Positions 1-12,573 of a DNA stretch of 64,000 bases are shown piece by piece. The notes below the pieces were generated by a model. It ran no database searches. It had not been told where the DNA came from and was given only the letters and a program-made list of their open reading frames with translations. The position numbers were made by a program, and so were the translations under genes. Source of the stretch: Ehretia macrophylla (Eukaryota > Streptophyta > Magnoliopsida > Boraginales > Ehretiaceae); contig CM075773.1 in the NCBI GenBank assembly GCA_037974665.1, forward strand, positions 60,542,763 through 60,606,762, in the 5' to 3' direction. Every line of letters begins with the position of its first letter. Within the stretch, counting starts at the first letter, position 1.

Positions 1-599
1 TAAGACTTGTTAAATGACTCTGAAAGCTCCATCTATGATGTTTGATTATATAAGGTTCCAGGAAATTTGATGCTTGACAATAAAATATGACACTGTCAAC
101 ACGTTGATGACAGAGTCAAACACTTAAGAGAAGTGAGATCTGTAAACTACACGTACACTGTCACTGAGAAGACTTGTCAAAAAGTTGTAATTTCGCCTCT
201 AGTCATTTCGTGTAGTGATATAATTCTCGTTTTAAATATAAAAAGTCTCAAAAATATTAATTCTCACAATAATATCTTTGTGATGTAAGATGTAAAATTG
301 GTTTAGGCATCTTTTGAATAAAAAAAGACAAAATAAAAAAGAGTTGTAATTTCAAAAATTAGAAAAGTAAGAACCAAAACTTTCTAACAGAGTAGGAATT
401 TTCTCAGAAGGAATTTGACATTGGGACCGTGTTCCGCTAAGCATAGTGATTTAAGTCTGTTATAAGAATCCCCCCTCCCAACACCCCTTCTCAAGTAATT
501 CTTCTATTCAATTTCACTCTTAAAAGAAGGCATAAAAATTAACTATATTTGTGCTTCTAATCTTGTGTCGTCTCAGAGTGCGAAACAGCAAAAGAGAGA
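1..599 (+). promoter_or_regulatory. 5' flank of ankyrin/PGG gene copy A
   Basis: This non-coding AT-rich stretch runs up to the ATG of the ankyrin gene at 600. Its first ~240 bases are repeated with small changes at 51188-51475, upstream of the second gene copy, so it belongs to the duplicated unit and probably holds the original promoter. I see no strong TATA box or other element I would name. The end of the stretch, a purine-rich leader just before the ATG, would be the 5' untranslated region. Confidence 0.5.
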
Positions 600-1140
600 A
601 TGGAAAGGCTGGTTTTTCAAGCAGCACAGGAAGGGAATGTAGTTTCCTTGCGAGGTCTGCTTCAAGATGATCCTCTAATTCTTGATAGACTTTTAGCTAA
701 TTGTTTCTCTGAGACACCTCTGCACGTAGCTGCAATGCTAGGACATGTTAATGTCGTCGAGGAAATTCTTAGACGAAAACCTCAACTCGCAAGAGAGTTG
801 AATTTGAACAAATCCACACCCCTCCATTTGGCTTCAGCTAGAGGTTTCATTGATGTAGTCAAAGCTTTGATATCAGTTGATCCTGAAATGTGTCTAGCTC
901 TTGATAAAGATGGTCGAAATCCTTTACATGTTGCAGCCATGAAAGGCAGAGTTGATGTCTTGAAAGAATTATTACAAGCCAAACCAGATGCAGCTAGAGC
1001 CATTGTCCATAGAGGGGAGACCATCTTACATGTATGCGTGATACACAATCAATTTGAGGCGTTGAAATTTTCAGTCCACATGACAAGTGATAAAGATTTT
1101 CTAATGCCAAAGATGATGATGGTAACACTATCCTACATCT

Positions 1141-1916
1141 TGTTGGGAGGAAACCCGATATCAAAACACAAACAACAAATGCACAGCGGAAATAACACCC
1201 TCCCACCTTGTATAAACCTGTTAGGAAGCAACAAATAGAGCCAACAACAATATGCACAAATCTGCCCAATCTGAAAAATTCAAGCAAATAGAGCAACACC
1301 AAGATTTTTAACGTGGAAAACCTCCCCAACGTGGAGAGTAAAAACCACGGGACCGTAGTCCACCCAAAAACTTCCACTATCAACAAATAATGGGTACAAG
1401 AGAGTCTTCTCTAGCTACAACTAGAGGCATACACAATACATTCACTAAGAATAACATATTCTTGCAAACATTGCATCAACAAAAGAGATTAAACCAAGAA
1501 GTAGGAGAGAAATCACCAAAAACGTCGTCACTGTTCACGTCAGAAAAACGGGCTGTAGAGAGCTCCAAATCTGATCTCCACCGTTCAGATAGAAGACCCA
1601 CGAGTTGTGAACATGCACGTAAAATTTCAGCTCAATCGGACCACAAATGACCTTCCGATCGTCAACTTGATGAAGATGGCGCAGACTGAAATTTCTGCAC
1701 TCTTCTTCTTCTTTCTCTCTCTGTTTTTTTTTTCTCTCTCTCTCTCGTTCACTCACTCTCTCTTTCTTGAAAACAAGTGACAGACCAGCTGGTCTGTCCA
1801 TTCCATTCCTTTTTTTTGTTTATTGTTTTTCTCTTTTTTTTTTTGTTTTCTTTTGGTCAAAAAGCAAAAGCCATAATGATAACCACCCACATGGGTTGGT
1901 CTCTCCTAGCACAACA
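1141..1916 (-). repeat. 3' LTR of the Copia element
   Basis: 776-bp long terminal repeat, the downstream LTR in the element's own orientation. It matches 5956-6732 almost perfectly, with one substitution and a T10 versus T11 run. Its ends are TG and CA. It carries CT-rich microsatellite patches and T runs near 1710-1850. Confidence 0.95.
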
Positions 1917-1931
1917 ATCTCCCCCACCAAC
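1917..1931 (-). other. Polypurine tract of the Copia element
   Basis: On the minus strand the sequence just upstream of the 3' LTR reads as a G-rich purine run (GGTGGGGGAGAT). This is the expected site of plus-strand priming during reverse transcription. It follows directly after the polyprotein stop codon. Confidence 0.75.
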
Positions 1932-4900
1932 TCAAGTGGGTGGGTCAATCAACCCGGCAACCAAACGACATATCTCAAGCTTCTCTCTTGGCAACGCCTT
2001 CGTCAACATATCAGAGCCATTATCATCTGTGTGAACTTTTTCAAGTTTCAACAACTTTGAATTCAAAACATCCCTGATCCAATGGTACCTCACATCAATA
2101 TGTTTCGATCTTGAATGAAATGAAGAATTCTTACCAAGATGTATTGCACTCTGATTGTCGCAATACAAGACATAATCATCTTGCTCAAACCCAAGTTCTT
2201 CCAGAAACTTTTTCATCCATAGCAATTCCTTGCATGCTTCAGTTGCTGCAATGAACTCCGCTTCAGTGGTGGAAAGGGCAACACACTTTTGCAATCTTGA
2301 TTGCCATGCCACAGCTCCCCCTGCAAAGGTAATCAAATAACCCGAAGTAGACTTACGAGTATCAACATCTCCAGCCATATCAGCATCTGTGTAACCCACA
2401 AGCATAGGCTTCTCACATCCAAAGCAAAGTCTCAGTTTGGATGTGCCTCGAAGATATCTCATAATCCACTTCACTGCATTCCAGTGTTCTCTCCCAGGAT
2501 TTGAGAGAAAACGACTCACCGTACCAACTGCATGTGCTATGTCTGGCCGTGTACACACCATAGCATACATCAAACTTCCCACTGCTGAAGAATATGGAAC
2601 ATTCTGCATATCTTTCTTTTCTTCATCTGTAGAAGGACACTGTTGAGCACTTAGCTTAAAGTGAGTAGCAAGAGGAGCACTAACCACTTTAGCTTTATCC
2701 ATGTTGAACTTTTGAAGTACTTTCTCGATGTACTTCTCCTGTGACAAATACACATTTTTGCCATTTCTGTCTCGATTGATTCTCATGCCAAGAATCTGCT
2801 TTGCCGGTCCTAAGTCTTTCATAGAAAAAGACTTATTCAATTGTTTCTTCAACCTGTCAATTCTTGAAGAATTCCTGCCAATAATCAACATATCATCAAC
2901 GTATAGCAACAAGATAATAAAATCATCATCAGAGAATTTTTGAGAAAAGACACAATGATCCGAAGAAGTTTTCCTGTAGCCTTGCTCCCCCATAACAGAT
3001 TCAAACTTCTTATACCATTGTCGAGGTGCTTGTTTCAAGCCATAAAGACTTTTCTTCAGTTTACACACATAATCCACTTTTCCTTTTTCTTTGAATCCCT
3101 CCGGTTGTTCCATGTAAATTTCTTCCTCCAAATCACCATGAAGAAAAGCAGTTTTCACATCCATCTGCTCAATCTCTAGATCAAGACTAGCAGCCAAACC
3201 CAGAACAACTCGAATGGATGACATCTTCACAACTGGAGAGAAAATCTCATTAAAGTCAACACCCTTTCTCTGACTGAACCCTTTCACAACCAGTCTTGCT
3301 TTGTATCGTGGCTGTGAAGTATTTTCTTGTTGCTTTAACCTGTAAACCCATCTGTTTTTCAAAGCTCTTTTTCCTTTAGGCAACTTCACCAACTCAAATG
3401 TGCAATTTTCATGCAAAGATTTCATCTCATCTTGCATAGCTTCCATCCACTCATTTTTATGTTTATCATCCATAACTTCTTCAAAGCTTTCAGGCTCACC
3501 TTCATCTGTCAATAAAACATACTCATCAGAAGAGTATTTTGTAGAAGGCTGTCTATCTCTAACGGACCTCTTGAGTAGAACTGTTGGTGGAGTCTCAGGC
3601 TGACTATCATCATCACCTACCTCAACCTGTGTAGGACTTTCTGCTTGATCATCATTAGGGAAATTACCTTGATCATCATCTTCAACCTGCTCTGTTGCTG
3701 GTGGCGTTGAAGGCACTATATCAAGATCAGCCAATTCATCTGACTGTGGGGGTAACTCTTTCTCTGCTTTACCAATGTCCTGAATTGTTTGGTCCTCCAC
3801 AAATACAACATCTCTGCTCCTGACAATTTTCTTCTCAACTGGATCATATAGCCTGTAACCAAATTCATCAAGGCCATAACCGACAAATATACATTGTCGT
3901 GTCTTCACATCAAGTTTGGATCTTTCATCCTTTGGAATGTGTACAAACGCCTTGCATCCAAAGACTCGCAAATGATCATAAGAAGCATCTTTCCCTGTCC
4001 AAACTCTATTAGGAACATTAAGCTTTAATGGAATACATGGTGAGAGATTCAACAAATGAACAACTGTATTCAAAGCCTCACCCCAGAATGAATGTGGTAG
4101 ATTTGCATGTGAAAGCAAACATCTTACCTTTTCAATCAACGTTCTATTCATTCTCTCAGCAACACCATTCAACTGTGGTGTCTTTGGCGGTGTCTTTTGA
4201 TGCCTGATACCTTGCTCTTTGCAATACCTGTCAAATGGACCACAATATTCACCTCCATTATCTGTACGGATGCATTTTAATTTTCTTCCTGTTTCTCTTT
4301 CAACGGATGCTTGAAACTGCTTGAATACATCCAACACTTGATCTTTAGACTTCAAGGTATAAGCCCAAGTCTTCCTGGAGTGGTCATCAATAAACGTCAC
4401 AAAGTAAAGAGAACCACCAAGTGTTTTAATTTTCATCGGACCACACACATCCGAATGTACCAGCTCAAGTACATTTTCCTTCCTAGAAGGTGGATGACTA
4501 TGGAAAGAAACCCTGTTCTGCTTTCCTGCAAAGCAATGATCACATTTTCTCATATGTGGATCTGTTAGTCCCGATAAAATTTTCTTCTTGGATAAAACTG
4601 AAATTCCCTTCTCACTCATGTGACCCAGTCTCTTGTGCCACAACTCTGTTGCATCTTCATTTTCTACTGCATTGACAATGCTCCTGGAAACCTTTGAATT
4701 CATCAAATACAAAGTTGAGCATTTCTTACCTTTAGCTACAACCATAGAGCCCCTTGTAAGTTTCCATTGACCATTACCGAAGGTATTAAGAAAACCTTCA
4801 TCATCAAGTCTACCTGCAGAGATCAAATTCAATCTAATGTCAGGAACATGCTTCACATCTTTAAGAATTAATTTGCTGCCATTTTCAGTCTCCAAGCAAA

Positions 4901-5909
4901 CATCTCCTGTACCGACAACTTTGGCGACACCATCATTACCCATTTTCACAACCCCAAAATTACCAGCTGTATAAGACATAAAAAAGTCCTTTCGAGAAGT
5001 AGCATGAATAGAAGCACCACTGTCAATCACCCAACATGTATCATGACATGCAAGATTAATAACATCACTGTCATATACAATGAAAAACTCCTGTGTAGTG
5101 GTAGCAACTCGATCTTTACCACTATCATCATCTTTCTTCTTATCATTATCTTTGTTTTTATTTTCATTTTGCAATATTCTGCAAAATCTCTTGATATGAC
5201 CCATTTTTCCACAGTGATGACATTTGACATTACTGTACTTCCCTCTTGACTTGCTTCTACTACTTCCTCTATTTCCTGAACTTTTTTGCTTATTCCTCCC
5301 CCTAGATTCAGTAACCAAAGCATCTGACTCTGAAGAGGAATTTTGTGACTTTCTTCTAGCTTCTTCATTTAAAAGTCTACTTTTAGCTAGATTCAAAGTG
5401 ATTTCACCATCAGGGGTTGAGTTACACAATGACATTCTAAATGTCTCCCATGAGTCCGGTAAAGTACCAAGAAGTAATAACCCCTTAAGTTCATCATCCA
5501 ATTTAATTCCAGTGGCAGCTAACTGATTTATAATCCCAAGATATTCATTTACATGATCAGTTATAGGGGTTTTATCTCGGTATCTCAAACCTATCAATTG
5601 TTTTATCAAAAACAACTTGTTGCTCCCACACTTTTGTGCATACAATTCTTCAAGTTTGTTCCATAATGTGCGTGCATGTGTTTCTTCACTAATGTGGTTC
5701 ATCACATTATCATCTACCCATGTCCTGATATAACCACACACTTGTTTGTGAAATAACTCCCATTCTTCATCAGTTTTACTCACGGGTTTTTCAGTAGTAA
5801 ACACCGGTAGATAATAATCTTTCACATACAACAAGTCTTCCATTTTTCTTTTCCACATGGCATAATTCAAACCATTCAAACATATCATTCTACTTGTATT
5901 AACTTCCAT
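1932..5909 (-). CDS. Copia gag-pol polyprotein, intact
   Basis: 1325-residue single-frame polyprotein. Domains in order: gag (about residues 1-225); a CCHC zinc knuckle with C230, C233, H238 and C243; protease with the DSG active site at 296-298; integrase with an HHCC finger (WHKRLGHMS then CDHCFAGK) and a DDE core ([32 protein letters not shown]); reverse transcriptase with YVDDMLIIG; RNase H with YTDADMAGD and a late YCDNQSAIH. Length and order are normal for Ty1/Copia, and the profile resembles the Tork/Tnt1 branch, though that lineage call is tentative. No stop or frameshift interrupts it. The ATG at 5909 lies about 30 bases inside the primer-binding site, which is usual. The product would assemble particles and copy and integrate the element. 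Confidence 0.95.
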   Translation of the reverse strand: MEVNTSRMICLNGLNYAMWKRKMEDLLYVKDYYLPVFTTEKPVSKTDEEWELFHKQVCGYIRTWVDDNVMNHISEETHARTLWNKLEELYAQKCGSNKLFLIKQLIGLRYRDKTPITDHVNEYLGIINQLAATGIKLDDELKGLLLLGTLPDSWETFRMSLCNSTPDGEITLNLAKSRLLNEEARRKSQNSSSESDALVTESRGRNKQKSSGNRGSSRSKSRGKYSNVKCHHCGKMGHIKRFCRILQNENKNKDNDKKKDDDSGKDRVATTTQEFFIVYDSDVINLACHDTCWVIDSGASIHATSRKDFFMSYTAGNFGVVKMGNDGVAKVVGTGDVCLETENGSKLILKDVKHVPDIRLNLISAGRLDDEGFLNTFGNGQWKLTRGSMVVAKGKKCSTLYLMNSKVSRSIVNAVENEDATELWHKRLGHMSEKGISVLSKKKILSGLTDPHMRKCDHCFAGKQNRVSFHSHPPSRKENVLELVHSDVCGPMKIKTLGGSLYFVTFIDDHSRKTWAYTLKSKDQVLDVFKQFQASVERETGRKLKCIRTDNGGEYCGPFDRYCKEQGIRHQKTPPKTPQLNGVAERMNRTLIEKVRCLLSHANLPHSFWGEALNTVVHLLNLSPCIPLKLNVPNRVWTGKDASYDHLRVFGCKAFVHIPKDERSKLDVKTRQCIFVGYGLDEFGYRLYDPVEKKIVRSRDVVFVEDQTIQDIGKAEKELPPQSDELADLDIVPSTPPATEQVEDDDQGNFPNDDQAESPTQVEVGDDDSQPETPPTVLLKRSVRDRQPSTKYSSDEYVLLTDEGEPESFEEVMDDKHKNEWMEAMQDEMKSLHENCTFELVKLPKGKRALKNRWVYRLKQQENTSQPRYKARLVVKGFSQRKGVDFNEIFSPVVKMSSIRVVLGLAASLDLEIEQMDVKTAFLHGDLEEEIYMEQPEGFKEKGKVDYVCKLKKSLYGLKQAPRQWYKKFESVMGEQGYRKTSSDHCVFSQKFSDDDFIILLLYVDDMLIIGRNSSRIDRLKKQLNKSFSMKDLGPAKQILGMRINRDRNGKNVYLSQEKYIEKVLQKFNMDKAKVVSAPLATHFKLSAQQCPSTDEEKKDMQNVPYSSAVGSLMYAMVCTRPDIAHAVGTVSRFLSNPGREHWNAVKWIMRYLRGTSKLRLCFGCEKPMLVGYTDADMAGDVDTRKSTSGYLITFAGGAVAWQSRLQKCVALSTTEAEFIAATEACKELLWMKKFLEELGFEQDDYVLYCDNQSAIHLGKNSSFHSRSKHIDVRYHWIRDVLNSKLLKLEKVHTDDNGSDMLTKALPREKLEICRLVAGLIDPPT

Positions 5910-5940
5910 TGTTTATACAAAACAACAATTCAACAACCAA

Positions 5941-5952
5941 GCTCTGAGGCCA
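5941..5952 (-). other. Primer-binding site of the Copia element
   Basis: Read on the minus strand this is TGGCCTCAGAGC. It is close to TGGTATCAGAGC, the complement of the initiator methionine tRNA 3' end that plant Copia elements use as primer. It lies three bases inside the 5' LTR. Confidence 0.8.
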
Positions 5953-5955
5953 CTT

Positions 5956-6732
5956 TGTTGGGAGGAAACCCGATATCAAAACACAAACAACAAATGCACA
6001 GCGGAAATAACACCCTCCCACCTTGTATAAACCTGTTAGGAAGCAACAAATAGAGCCAACAACAATATGCACAAATCTGCCCAATCTGAAAAATTCAAGC
6101 AAATAGAGCAACACCAAGATTTTTAACGTGGAAAACCTCCCCAACGTGGAGAGTAAAAACCACGGGACCGTAGTCCACCCAAAAACTTCCACTATCAACA
6201 AATAATGGGTACAAGAGAGTCTTCTCTAGCTACAACTAGAGGCATACACAATACATTCACTAAGAATAACATATTCTTGCAAACATTGCATCAACAAAAG
6301 AGATTAAACCAAGAAGTAGGAGAGAAATCACCAAAAATGTCGTCACTGTTCACGTCAGAAAAACGGGCTGTAGAGAGCTCCAAATCTGATCTCCACCGTT
6401 CAGATAGAAGACCCACGAGTTGTGAACATGCACGTAAAATTTCAGCTCAATCGGACCACAAATGACCTTCCGATCGTCAACTTGATGAAGATGGCGCAGA
6501 CTGAAATTTCTGCACTCTTCTTCTTCTTTCTCTCTCTGTTTTTTTTTTTCTCTCTCTCTCTCGTTCACTCACTCTCTCTTTCTTGAAAACAAGTGACAGA
6601 CCAGCTGGTCTGTCCATTCCATTCCTTTTTTTTGTTTATTGTTTTTCTCTTTTTTTTTTTGTTTTCTTTTGGTCAAAAAGCAAAAGCCATAATGATAACC
6701 ACCCACATGGGTTGGTCTCTCCTAGCACAACA
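5956..6732 (-). repeat. 5' LTR of the Copia element
   Basis: 777-bp long terminal repeat that contains the element's promoter. It is nearly identical to 1141-1916. It is followed by the CATCT target duplication and the resumed ankyrin exon. Confidence 0.95.
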
Positions 6733-7850
6733 CATCTCGCAGTGGCTGATAAACAGATTGAGGTATAGCAAAACTCATTATATTTCGTGCTTAATTAATA
6801 ACTTTATTATTATTATTTTTTGCTGGTTCCCATAATATTGCACCTTATGTTGGGTGATATTTTGTTATGTAAGATGACATTAATTAGTATTGAAAGGTAT
6901 TCTACTTTCCATGAAATCCAACGGAAGAATAAAGAAAAAATTTACATTAATTGAACAATAATTAAATTTTTTTATTTTTTTGATATGAAGCTGATGATGC
7001 CTTTGTCGATCACTAGTATATAGGTAGGCTATTTTTTAGTTTGTTACTAAATTCCAAACATTTTTTGCAGAGCATAAATTAATTGCTACTCAACACTGAC
7101 GTTGAAGTGAATATGCTAAATCTGTATGGGCTAACCTCAATGGACATCCTAATTCAAAGTCGAAGAGATGTGAAAGATTTGGATATTAGAGAATCTCTAA
7201 GCCGTGCTGGAGCTGTTAGTGCAAAGGATTCATCACAACGTGTTACTAAAAAGCAGAAGAACAATTTCCAAGACTTTGTTAAGCAGCAACAAGATTGGTT
7301 AGAAAGAAAACGTAACGCGTTGATGGTTGTGGCTTCACTTATTGCAACGATGGCATTTCAGGCAGGTTTGAACCCTCCTGGTGGTTCATGGCAAGAGGAT
7401 CAAGAAAAAGGTGATCAACTGGCAGGGCATTCAATATGGGCACACACTGATCCAATTGGATATGGTCAATTCTTAATACTCAACACAGTGAGCCTTATTG
7501 CATCTCTTAGCATCATATTACTACTCATAAGTGGCTTACCTATAAGGCGTAGAGTGTTCGTATGGATTTTGATGGTGATAATGTGGATTGCGATTACAGC
7601 GGTTACATTGACATATATTTTCTCTATACAGGCAATCACAGATTTGTTTGACGAGACAGTTTTTTATGTTGTAAGTTATGGACTCTACACATGTCTCGCT
7701 CTCATGGGTCTACTCCTTTTGGGACATTCGATTCGCTTAATCATTAGAATGGTTAAAGCTCTAAGAAAATTAGTGAAGAGGAAGAGATCAGAATTAAACC
7801 CTGGAATTGCAAGCAGTGCTGATAGTGTTCAAATGCAGATGATGCCATGA

Positions 7851-8399
7851 AGTCCTATCTCGTATAGCACTAGAACAAATCATATAGTGAAAGTTTTATG
7901 TGCCCTTTAATTTCCTCCACAAATAAGATGGAGAGGTGTCAAAGCTTGTTGGTTGCAATTCCCATACGATAGAAAAGGAAGGAGTAAAGAATTTGAACCA
8001 ATATGAGTTCGTACAATAATGTAAATTATTGTATCATCGCAAAAAAGTTTATTGTTTGAATTTGATTTTGTTCTATAGAGTTTAATATATACCATTTTAG
8101 TCCCTCAATTTCATATTTGTTACAAATTGATCTTTGAAATTCTATGTGCACCATTTGAGTCCAAAAGTACATTTGCAGAATTTTTTCTAGAACGGTAGAC
8201 TACCTATTACTTACTACCTTAAGGTTTAGTCTTATGATAGATGTACTACCGGAGGGAGTAGACCCATAACCTCAAGGTTTAGCGTTGTGGTATCATGTCA
8301 TTACTTCAAAATTCTTATGATAGATGTACTACCTGTTGAGAAGAAAAAAAAAAAAAAAAGACAGAGAGAGAAAATATATATATATATATATAGATTGTA
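7851..8399. other. 3' flank of ankyrin copy A, part of the duplicated unit
   Basis: There is no gene here. The stretch 7851-8200 is repeated near 40855-41170 and 54590-54930 as the shared downstream flank of the ankyrin units. The part 8240-8335 matches 57105-57190. Near 8345 there is a long A run, and near 8376-8392 a TA microsatellite. In the two other units the region between these blocks has been altered by insertions. Confidence 0.65.
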
Positions 8400-8496
8400 C
8401 CTAAGGGACAACTCAGTTGGTTAGTGCCGAAAGGAGTCATCTCCAAAGCAAGAGTTTGACTCCCCGTAGCTACCTTTGAGCGTGTATGCTTTTGAC
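8400..8496 (+). repeat. tRNA-like SINE head, split from its body at 34285-34440
   Basis: The sequence has a pol III box A-like run (AACTCAGTTGGTTAG) and about 35 bases later a box B-like run (AGTTTGACTCCCC), in the order and rough spacing of a tRNA-derived SINE. The downstream part (34285-34440, with GGGTTAGGTAATC and GGGATGGGTTGAACGGGG) continues the same unit, as the undisturbed copy at 57240-57450 shows. The CACTA-like element lies between the two parts. The box B copy has a few mismatches, and no full tRNA fold was checked. Confidence 0.5.
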
Positions 8497-8964
8497 CACT
8501 ACAAAAATAAGGTTATAGGTGGCGTTTATAATTGTTATTCATGGCGATTATAAACCGCTGCTAAACCTTTCGCGGCAGTTCGGTGAACCGCCGCTTTTGA
8601 CGGCATCGCAAAAACTATTCGCTGAACCGCCGCTAAAATAAACCTTTCATGACGGTTCCATGAATCGCTGATAATACATTTTGTGGCGGTTGCTAATACC
8701 GTTTACGAAATTAAAAAATATATATATATATGTTGTATAGGCGACGGTTTGGGAAACCGCCGCTTATAAGCTCATGCAAAAAATACAAAAAAATATTGTG
8801 TAGGCAACGATTTTCGTAACCAAAAAGGAATTGTTGTGGAAAAGAAATTAACCAAGCATTCATACAAAATTCCAGGGTAACTCATCTTGCTACAATAATA
8901 CTGAAGGATTTCAAAAACAAGTACAACCTCTCTAAATTGTCAATCTCATGTAAAATTTAGAATA
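8497..8964. repeat. Left end and subterminal repeats of the CACTA-like element
   Basis: The CACTACAAAAATAAGG terminus is followed by at least six copies, in both orientations, of a GC-rich motif around CGGTTC/GAACCGCC or GGTTT/AAACCGCC. In CACTA elements such arrays bind the TnpA-type protein. The MULE inserted at 8965. Confidence 0.6.
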
Positions 8965-9180
8965 GGGTTATTAACACAAATAGTCATTTATTTTTGCCTC
9001 TCGTGCCAACTAACTCCCTTATCTTTCAAGTGTGACAAAATGATCCCTGATCTACTCCTGTAGCGACGCTGTTAGTCCTTTTGGTAAAAAATCATCTAAA
9101 TTTTAACAGGAAGCAAGTGTTGCAGTCACGTGCCATTTTTGCAGGGGTAATATCGCCCCTTCATATTATCAGATATTTAA
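8965..9180 (+). repeat. Left terminal inverted repeat of the MULE
   Basis: About 216 bp. It reads as the reverse complement of 26281-26497 with about 20 differences. The outer end is GGGTTATTAACACAAATAG. It is the likely transposase-binding end and possibly also the promoter of the zf-GRF gene. Confidence 0.9.
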
Positions 9181-12100
9181 TATCTGACATTGAGTGTCCA
9201 GTGTGCATTTCTTCTTCATTTAACCTTGGCTGCCTCCATTTCTCCAACAACCAACACACATTCAACCCACCACTTTATTTCTCTTCTCCAACAACCAATA
9301 CACATCGTAAAGAATGGAAGCAAGGTGCTATTGTGGTGTCGCAGGCAAGCTGGTCACGTCTTGGACTGATAGTAATCCAGGTAGGAGGTTTATTGGTTGT
9401 GCAAAGTATGACATTAGAGAATCATGTGGGTTTTTTGCATAGATCCACCTATGTGTGAGCGAAGCAAGGATATCATCCCTGGATTGTTGAGATCCCTAAA
9501 CAGGAAGGAGTCAGAGATGTACATGTTGCGCATAAAGCTGAAAAACTTGTACAAAATGATTACAATAATGTTCGTTGTAATGTTGTTTATGTTTTTGACA
9601 GTGGTTGTGACGCCCGAGTTTTAGCCATGCATTCAATTACTGTTGCATCCCTTGTTTGCGCATTTCCTTCTGTGCATTATTAACTGTCTTCTTAAATTAC
9701 TATTCACTCCATTTTTAACTTCATGCTATTAGCGAATTAGCATTTTTATTAAATCATATTAATTGTTAGAGTAGTGGGAAAAATGTGCATTTGAGCTAGA
9801 GGCGATAGGAGAGCTTGTTTAGAAAATGGTTTTTGTAGTTGTATGAATAGTGTTACGTAACATAACTTAGGGAATGAATTAGCTAGCATTCATTTTACTA
9901 TCTAGGCTCGTTTTAAGCTAACTAAGCGCATTTAGTGAACCATTTAAGCAAGGAACTTAGCCCCATTTAATATATAACTCACACAACACACACATTAGCT
10001 CATAACTTAGCAAAACAAAAAAAAGAAAAAAGAGAGCATGCTGAAAATACTGTAGCAAATCCGAGAATTGCATAGGAGAAGAAATAGAGTTTTTTTGCTC
10101 AACAAATCCTCATTCCAAGCCAAGCCAAGCTAGGTGCAAGTGGTTTAGGGTGTCTACTAGCCTCCTAGGAGCTCCTACACGCATTGGTGAGGGATTTCAC
10201 GGCTTATTTTCGTATTTTAAAATAGTTGCTATTTTCTTGATTTGTTGAAAATGTGTTCAAATGCTATTGTATTGATTATCTATGCTATTATACCTTGTAT
10301 ATGAGTGCTAGAGAATATATTTGAACCATTGTTTCGCTTTTTAAACGGTTGGAATCGTTAGTTTAATTCATGAGGTGAATAGTGACGTTTTTTCTAGGAT
10401 TTTGTATAATTGCTCGAATTAGCTTGATTCAACACTCCTAATAGATGCCTTAGGTGCTAATGAAGGTAGTCTAATAGCCCTGTTCACTTGAATTGCTCTA
10501 AAATCACATAAAACGTAAAATAGTCGACTTTAATAAAGGGGTTTCGGGGTTAAGAAGAATCCGGGTAGATTCGGGCTCTACTTTTGGTATCCTTAGGCTA
10601 CCTAGGTGCTATAGAAGCTTTGCTAATCCTTGTTTGAAGCCCGGATGAGGTAGGTGTAGTGTAAAGCTATAAGAGGGAATTTGGGGCTTTCGAGGTTATT
10701 GCGGGCGTTTGAATGAGTTAGAGGGTTGAAAGGGTTCCTTGAGGGTTAGTTAGAAGGTTGGTAGAGTTTCCCTTTAAATTTGAATCATTAACTTTGGTTT
10801 GGAGGAGAAATAGCTTGAATAACAAAGGGGTTTAGGTGCAATTTCGGTTGTCTCGCGCTTCTAAGACCTTGGCATGACTTCTTGAATTTTTAAATGTAGT
10901 TTCAAGTTGGTGTGGAACTTTTGATGTAATTCTAATTATATTTTGTATATGCCCTTTTGTAAAACTGCTTATTTGCTTGTATAAACTGCTTCTATTCTAA
11001 CTGCATTGAGGCAACTTCGAGCTTAAAACTGTATTAATTGGAGAAGGATTAGGGGTTGAATTATATACCATTAGAAAGCCTTATGAGTCTAGTTTCTACA
11101 GCTTTTTACGGTGCATTAATCGGAGTTGTCTAGAGCAAGTTATGATCATTTTGGTGAGATATGTCAGAAATGCCCTGTTACGCGAGAATCTGAATTTTGT
11201 TGATATTTTGCTATAGTAATGATATAATTCAGTTCTAATTGGATGTATTCGATCAAGACCTTATTGTGTAGTGTCCTTGGATGATTAATAACGTAATGGG
11301 GCTCTTATAGTTATGTTGTTTTCATGAATTGTAATTGAAATCTAATTGCTAGTAAAGTTAATTTAAATTGAAAGCTGTTCTATTCGACTGTGAATGAGAA
11401 ATGCTAGTAGAGTTGTGATGGTCACCACCTTTAGACATAGGTAATGTTTCTATAGATGCTAAACAATTCAACTGTTAGAATTAGTTGTTGTTATCAATGT
11501 GTAACTAGTGAACACTTAGAAAGGTCAAGTAAACTATGTGGAAGAATGTGTTTAATGCTTTTTGAAACTACATGTAAGGTTAATTGTAAGTTGATAGTTG
11601 TCTATTATATGTTAAATGTAATTAACTTAAGTTAATACTACTAGTGATATGTTAGAATCTTAGCTTGAAGTATAGTTATTTTACTAAAATATTATGTTAG
11701 TTATTAAATGGTTGATAGTTAACTTTTCTATTAGTTGATAAATGCATTTCTTTCCCTATGTGCTAATGTTGGGCTATCTTCATAGAGATATTACTAACTA
11801 TTGTAAGTAAAGTAGAATATGAATTAGAAGTTCATTAAAGTAGTAAAAGACTGGGTAGTGTCATTGTGAATGAATGTGTCATTTGAACATTAAAGTAACC
11901 TAACCTTTATGATCTATATATCCTTTGGAGAAATTCTTTGAGTTGAGTTAATGGCTAGTTTATTGGTATGTGGAGTGAATTAATTTCTTGTACAAGTTAT
12001 TAACTAAAGTAAAATGAGAAATAGTATGAGTAACTGCAGGCTCATGTGTTGATTTTAGTTAAACTAAATTCTTGCTCGATTTATATCTAGTTATAGGATG

Positions 12101-12573
12101 CTGGTTGAATCATTCTCATTTAAGTTTTTGAACTATCTTCTTAATTAACTTGTAGACTATTGAAAATATGGAATATATGTTAAGTTAAAGTATATAAAAG
12201 TGGTGTTTTGTTAAAAATAGAATTCTAATAGATATTGTATATATGCTAAATAAGCGAAGTTATAAGTTAGCTAACTTAGAATGAATGTTGTAGTTAAAGA
12301 GTAATTGAAGTAATGTTTGCTCATAGGTTCAAGGTGACTGGAAATGATGTGATTCAAACTTACATCTTGGAGCTCGGTAGAGGTGAGGGACCTGCATCCT
12401 TACGTGCATCATAGTTTATTTTCTTTCTAAAAGAGTATATTGTTTAGTATAATTGCGTAATTGATATATGCTTATTATTGCTAAATTGTAACTTGGTGCG
12501 AGAACAACTTACTTTGTCCTTAAATGTGTTTCCTGATTATATTGTCATTGTTATCATTCTTGCATTGCATCGT

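Larger units (their letters stand above)
1141..6732 (-). mobile_element. Full-length Ty1/Copia retrotransposon
   Basis: Complete 5.6-kb Copia element on the minus strand: two LTRs that begin TGTTGGG and end CACAACA on the plus strand, a primer-binding site, one open gag-pol frame and a polypurine tract. The target duplication is perfect (CATCT at 1136-1140 and 6733-6737). It splits a codon run of the ankyrin exon, and the host reading resumes exactly after it. The LTRs differ, as far as I can see, by one substitution (C/T near 1523 versus 6338) and one base in a T run. With an open polyprotein, this points to a very recent and possibly still competent copy. Confidence 0.96.
600..7850 (+). pseudogene. 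Ankyrin-repeat/PGG-domain membrane protein gene, copy A, broken
   Basis: Two-exon gene of the plant ankyrin-PGG family (BDA1/ACD6/ITN1-like), whose members are plasma-membrane or ER proteins often tied to immunity or salt stress. Exon 1 is 600-1140 plus 6738-6762 and encodes about four ankyrin repeats (motifs such as TPLHVAAMLGH and NPLHVAAMKGR). It ends at a GT donor at 6763. The intron is 6763-7070 (ending TTTTTTGCAG). Exon 2 is 7071-7850 and holds the PGG domain: a basic KQQQDWLERKRNALMVVASL segment followed by about four membrane helices. There are three lesions. One base is lost near 1102, so the expected ..NAKDDDGNTILHL.. frame is shifted. A TAA stands at 7080-7082 where copy C has TAC. 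A Copia element sits in exon 1. Adding back one base makes exon 1 189 codons, so the ancestral product was about 448 residues, normal for the family. Confidence 0.88.

Noticed and set aside
1390-1650. Frames in the Copia LTRs (also at 6205-6465) and the antisense frames at 994-1386 and 5899-6201
   Set aside because: They repeat because the LTR repeats. No domain, and they cross the LTR borders into unrelated DNA.
8400-8480. Possible tRNA gene
   Set aside because: Box A and box B resemble a tRNA, but the remainder does not look like a cloverleaf and the body continues as a repeat, so a SINE head is more likely.
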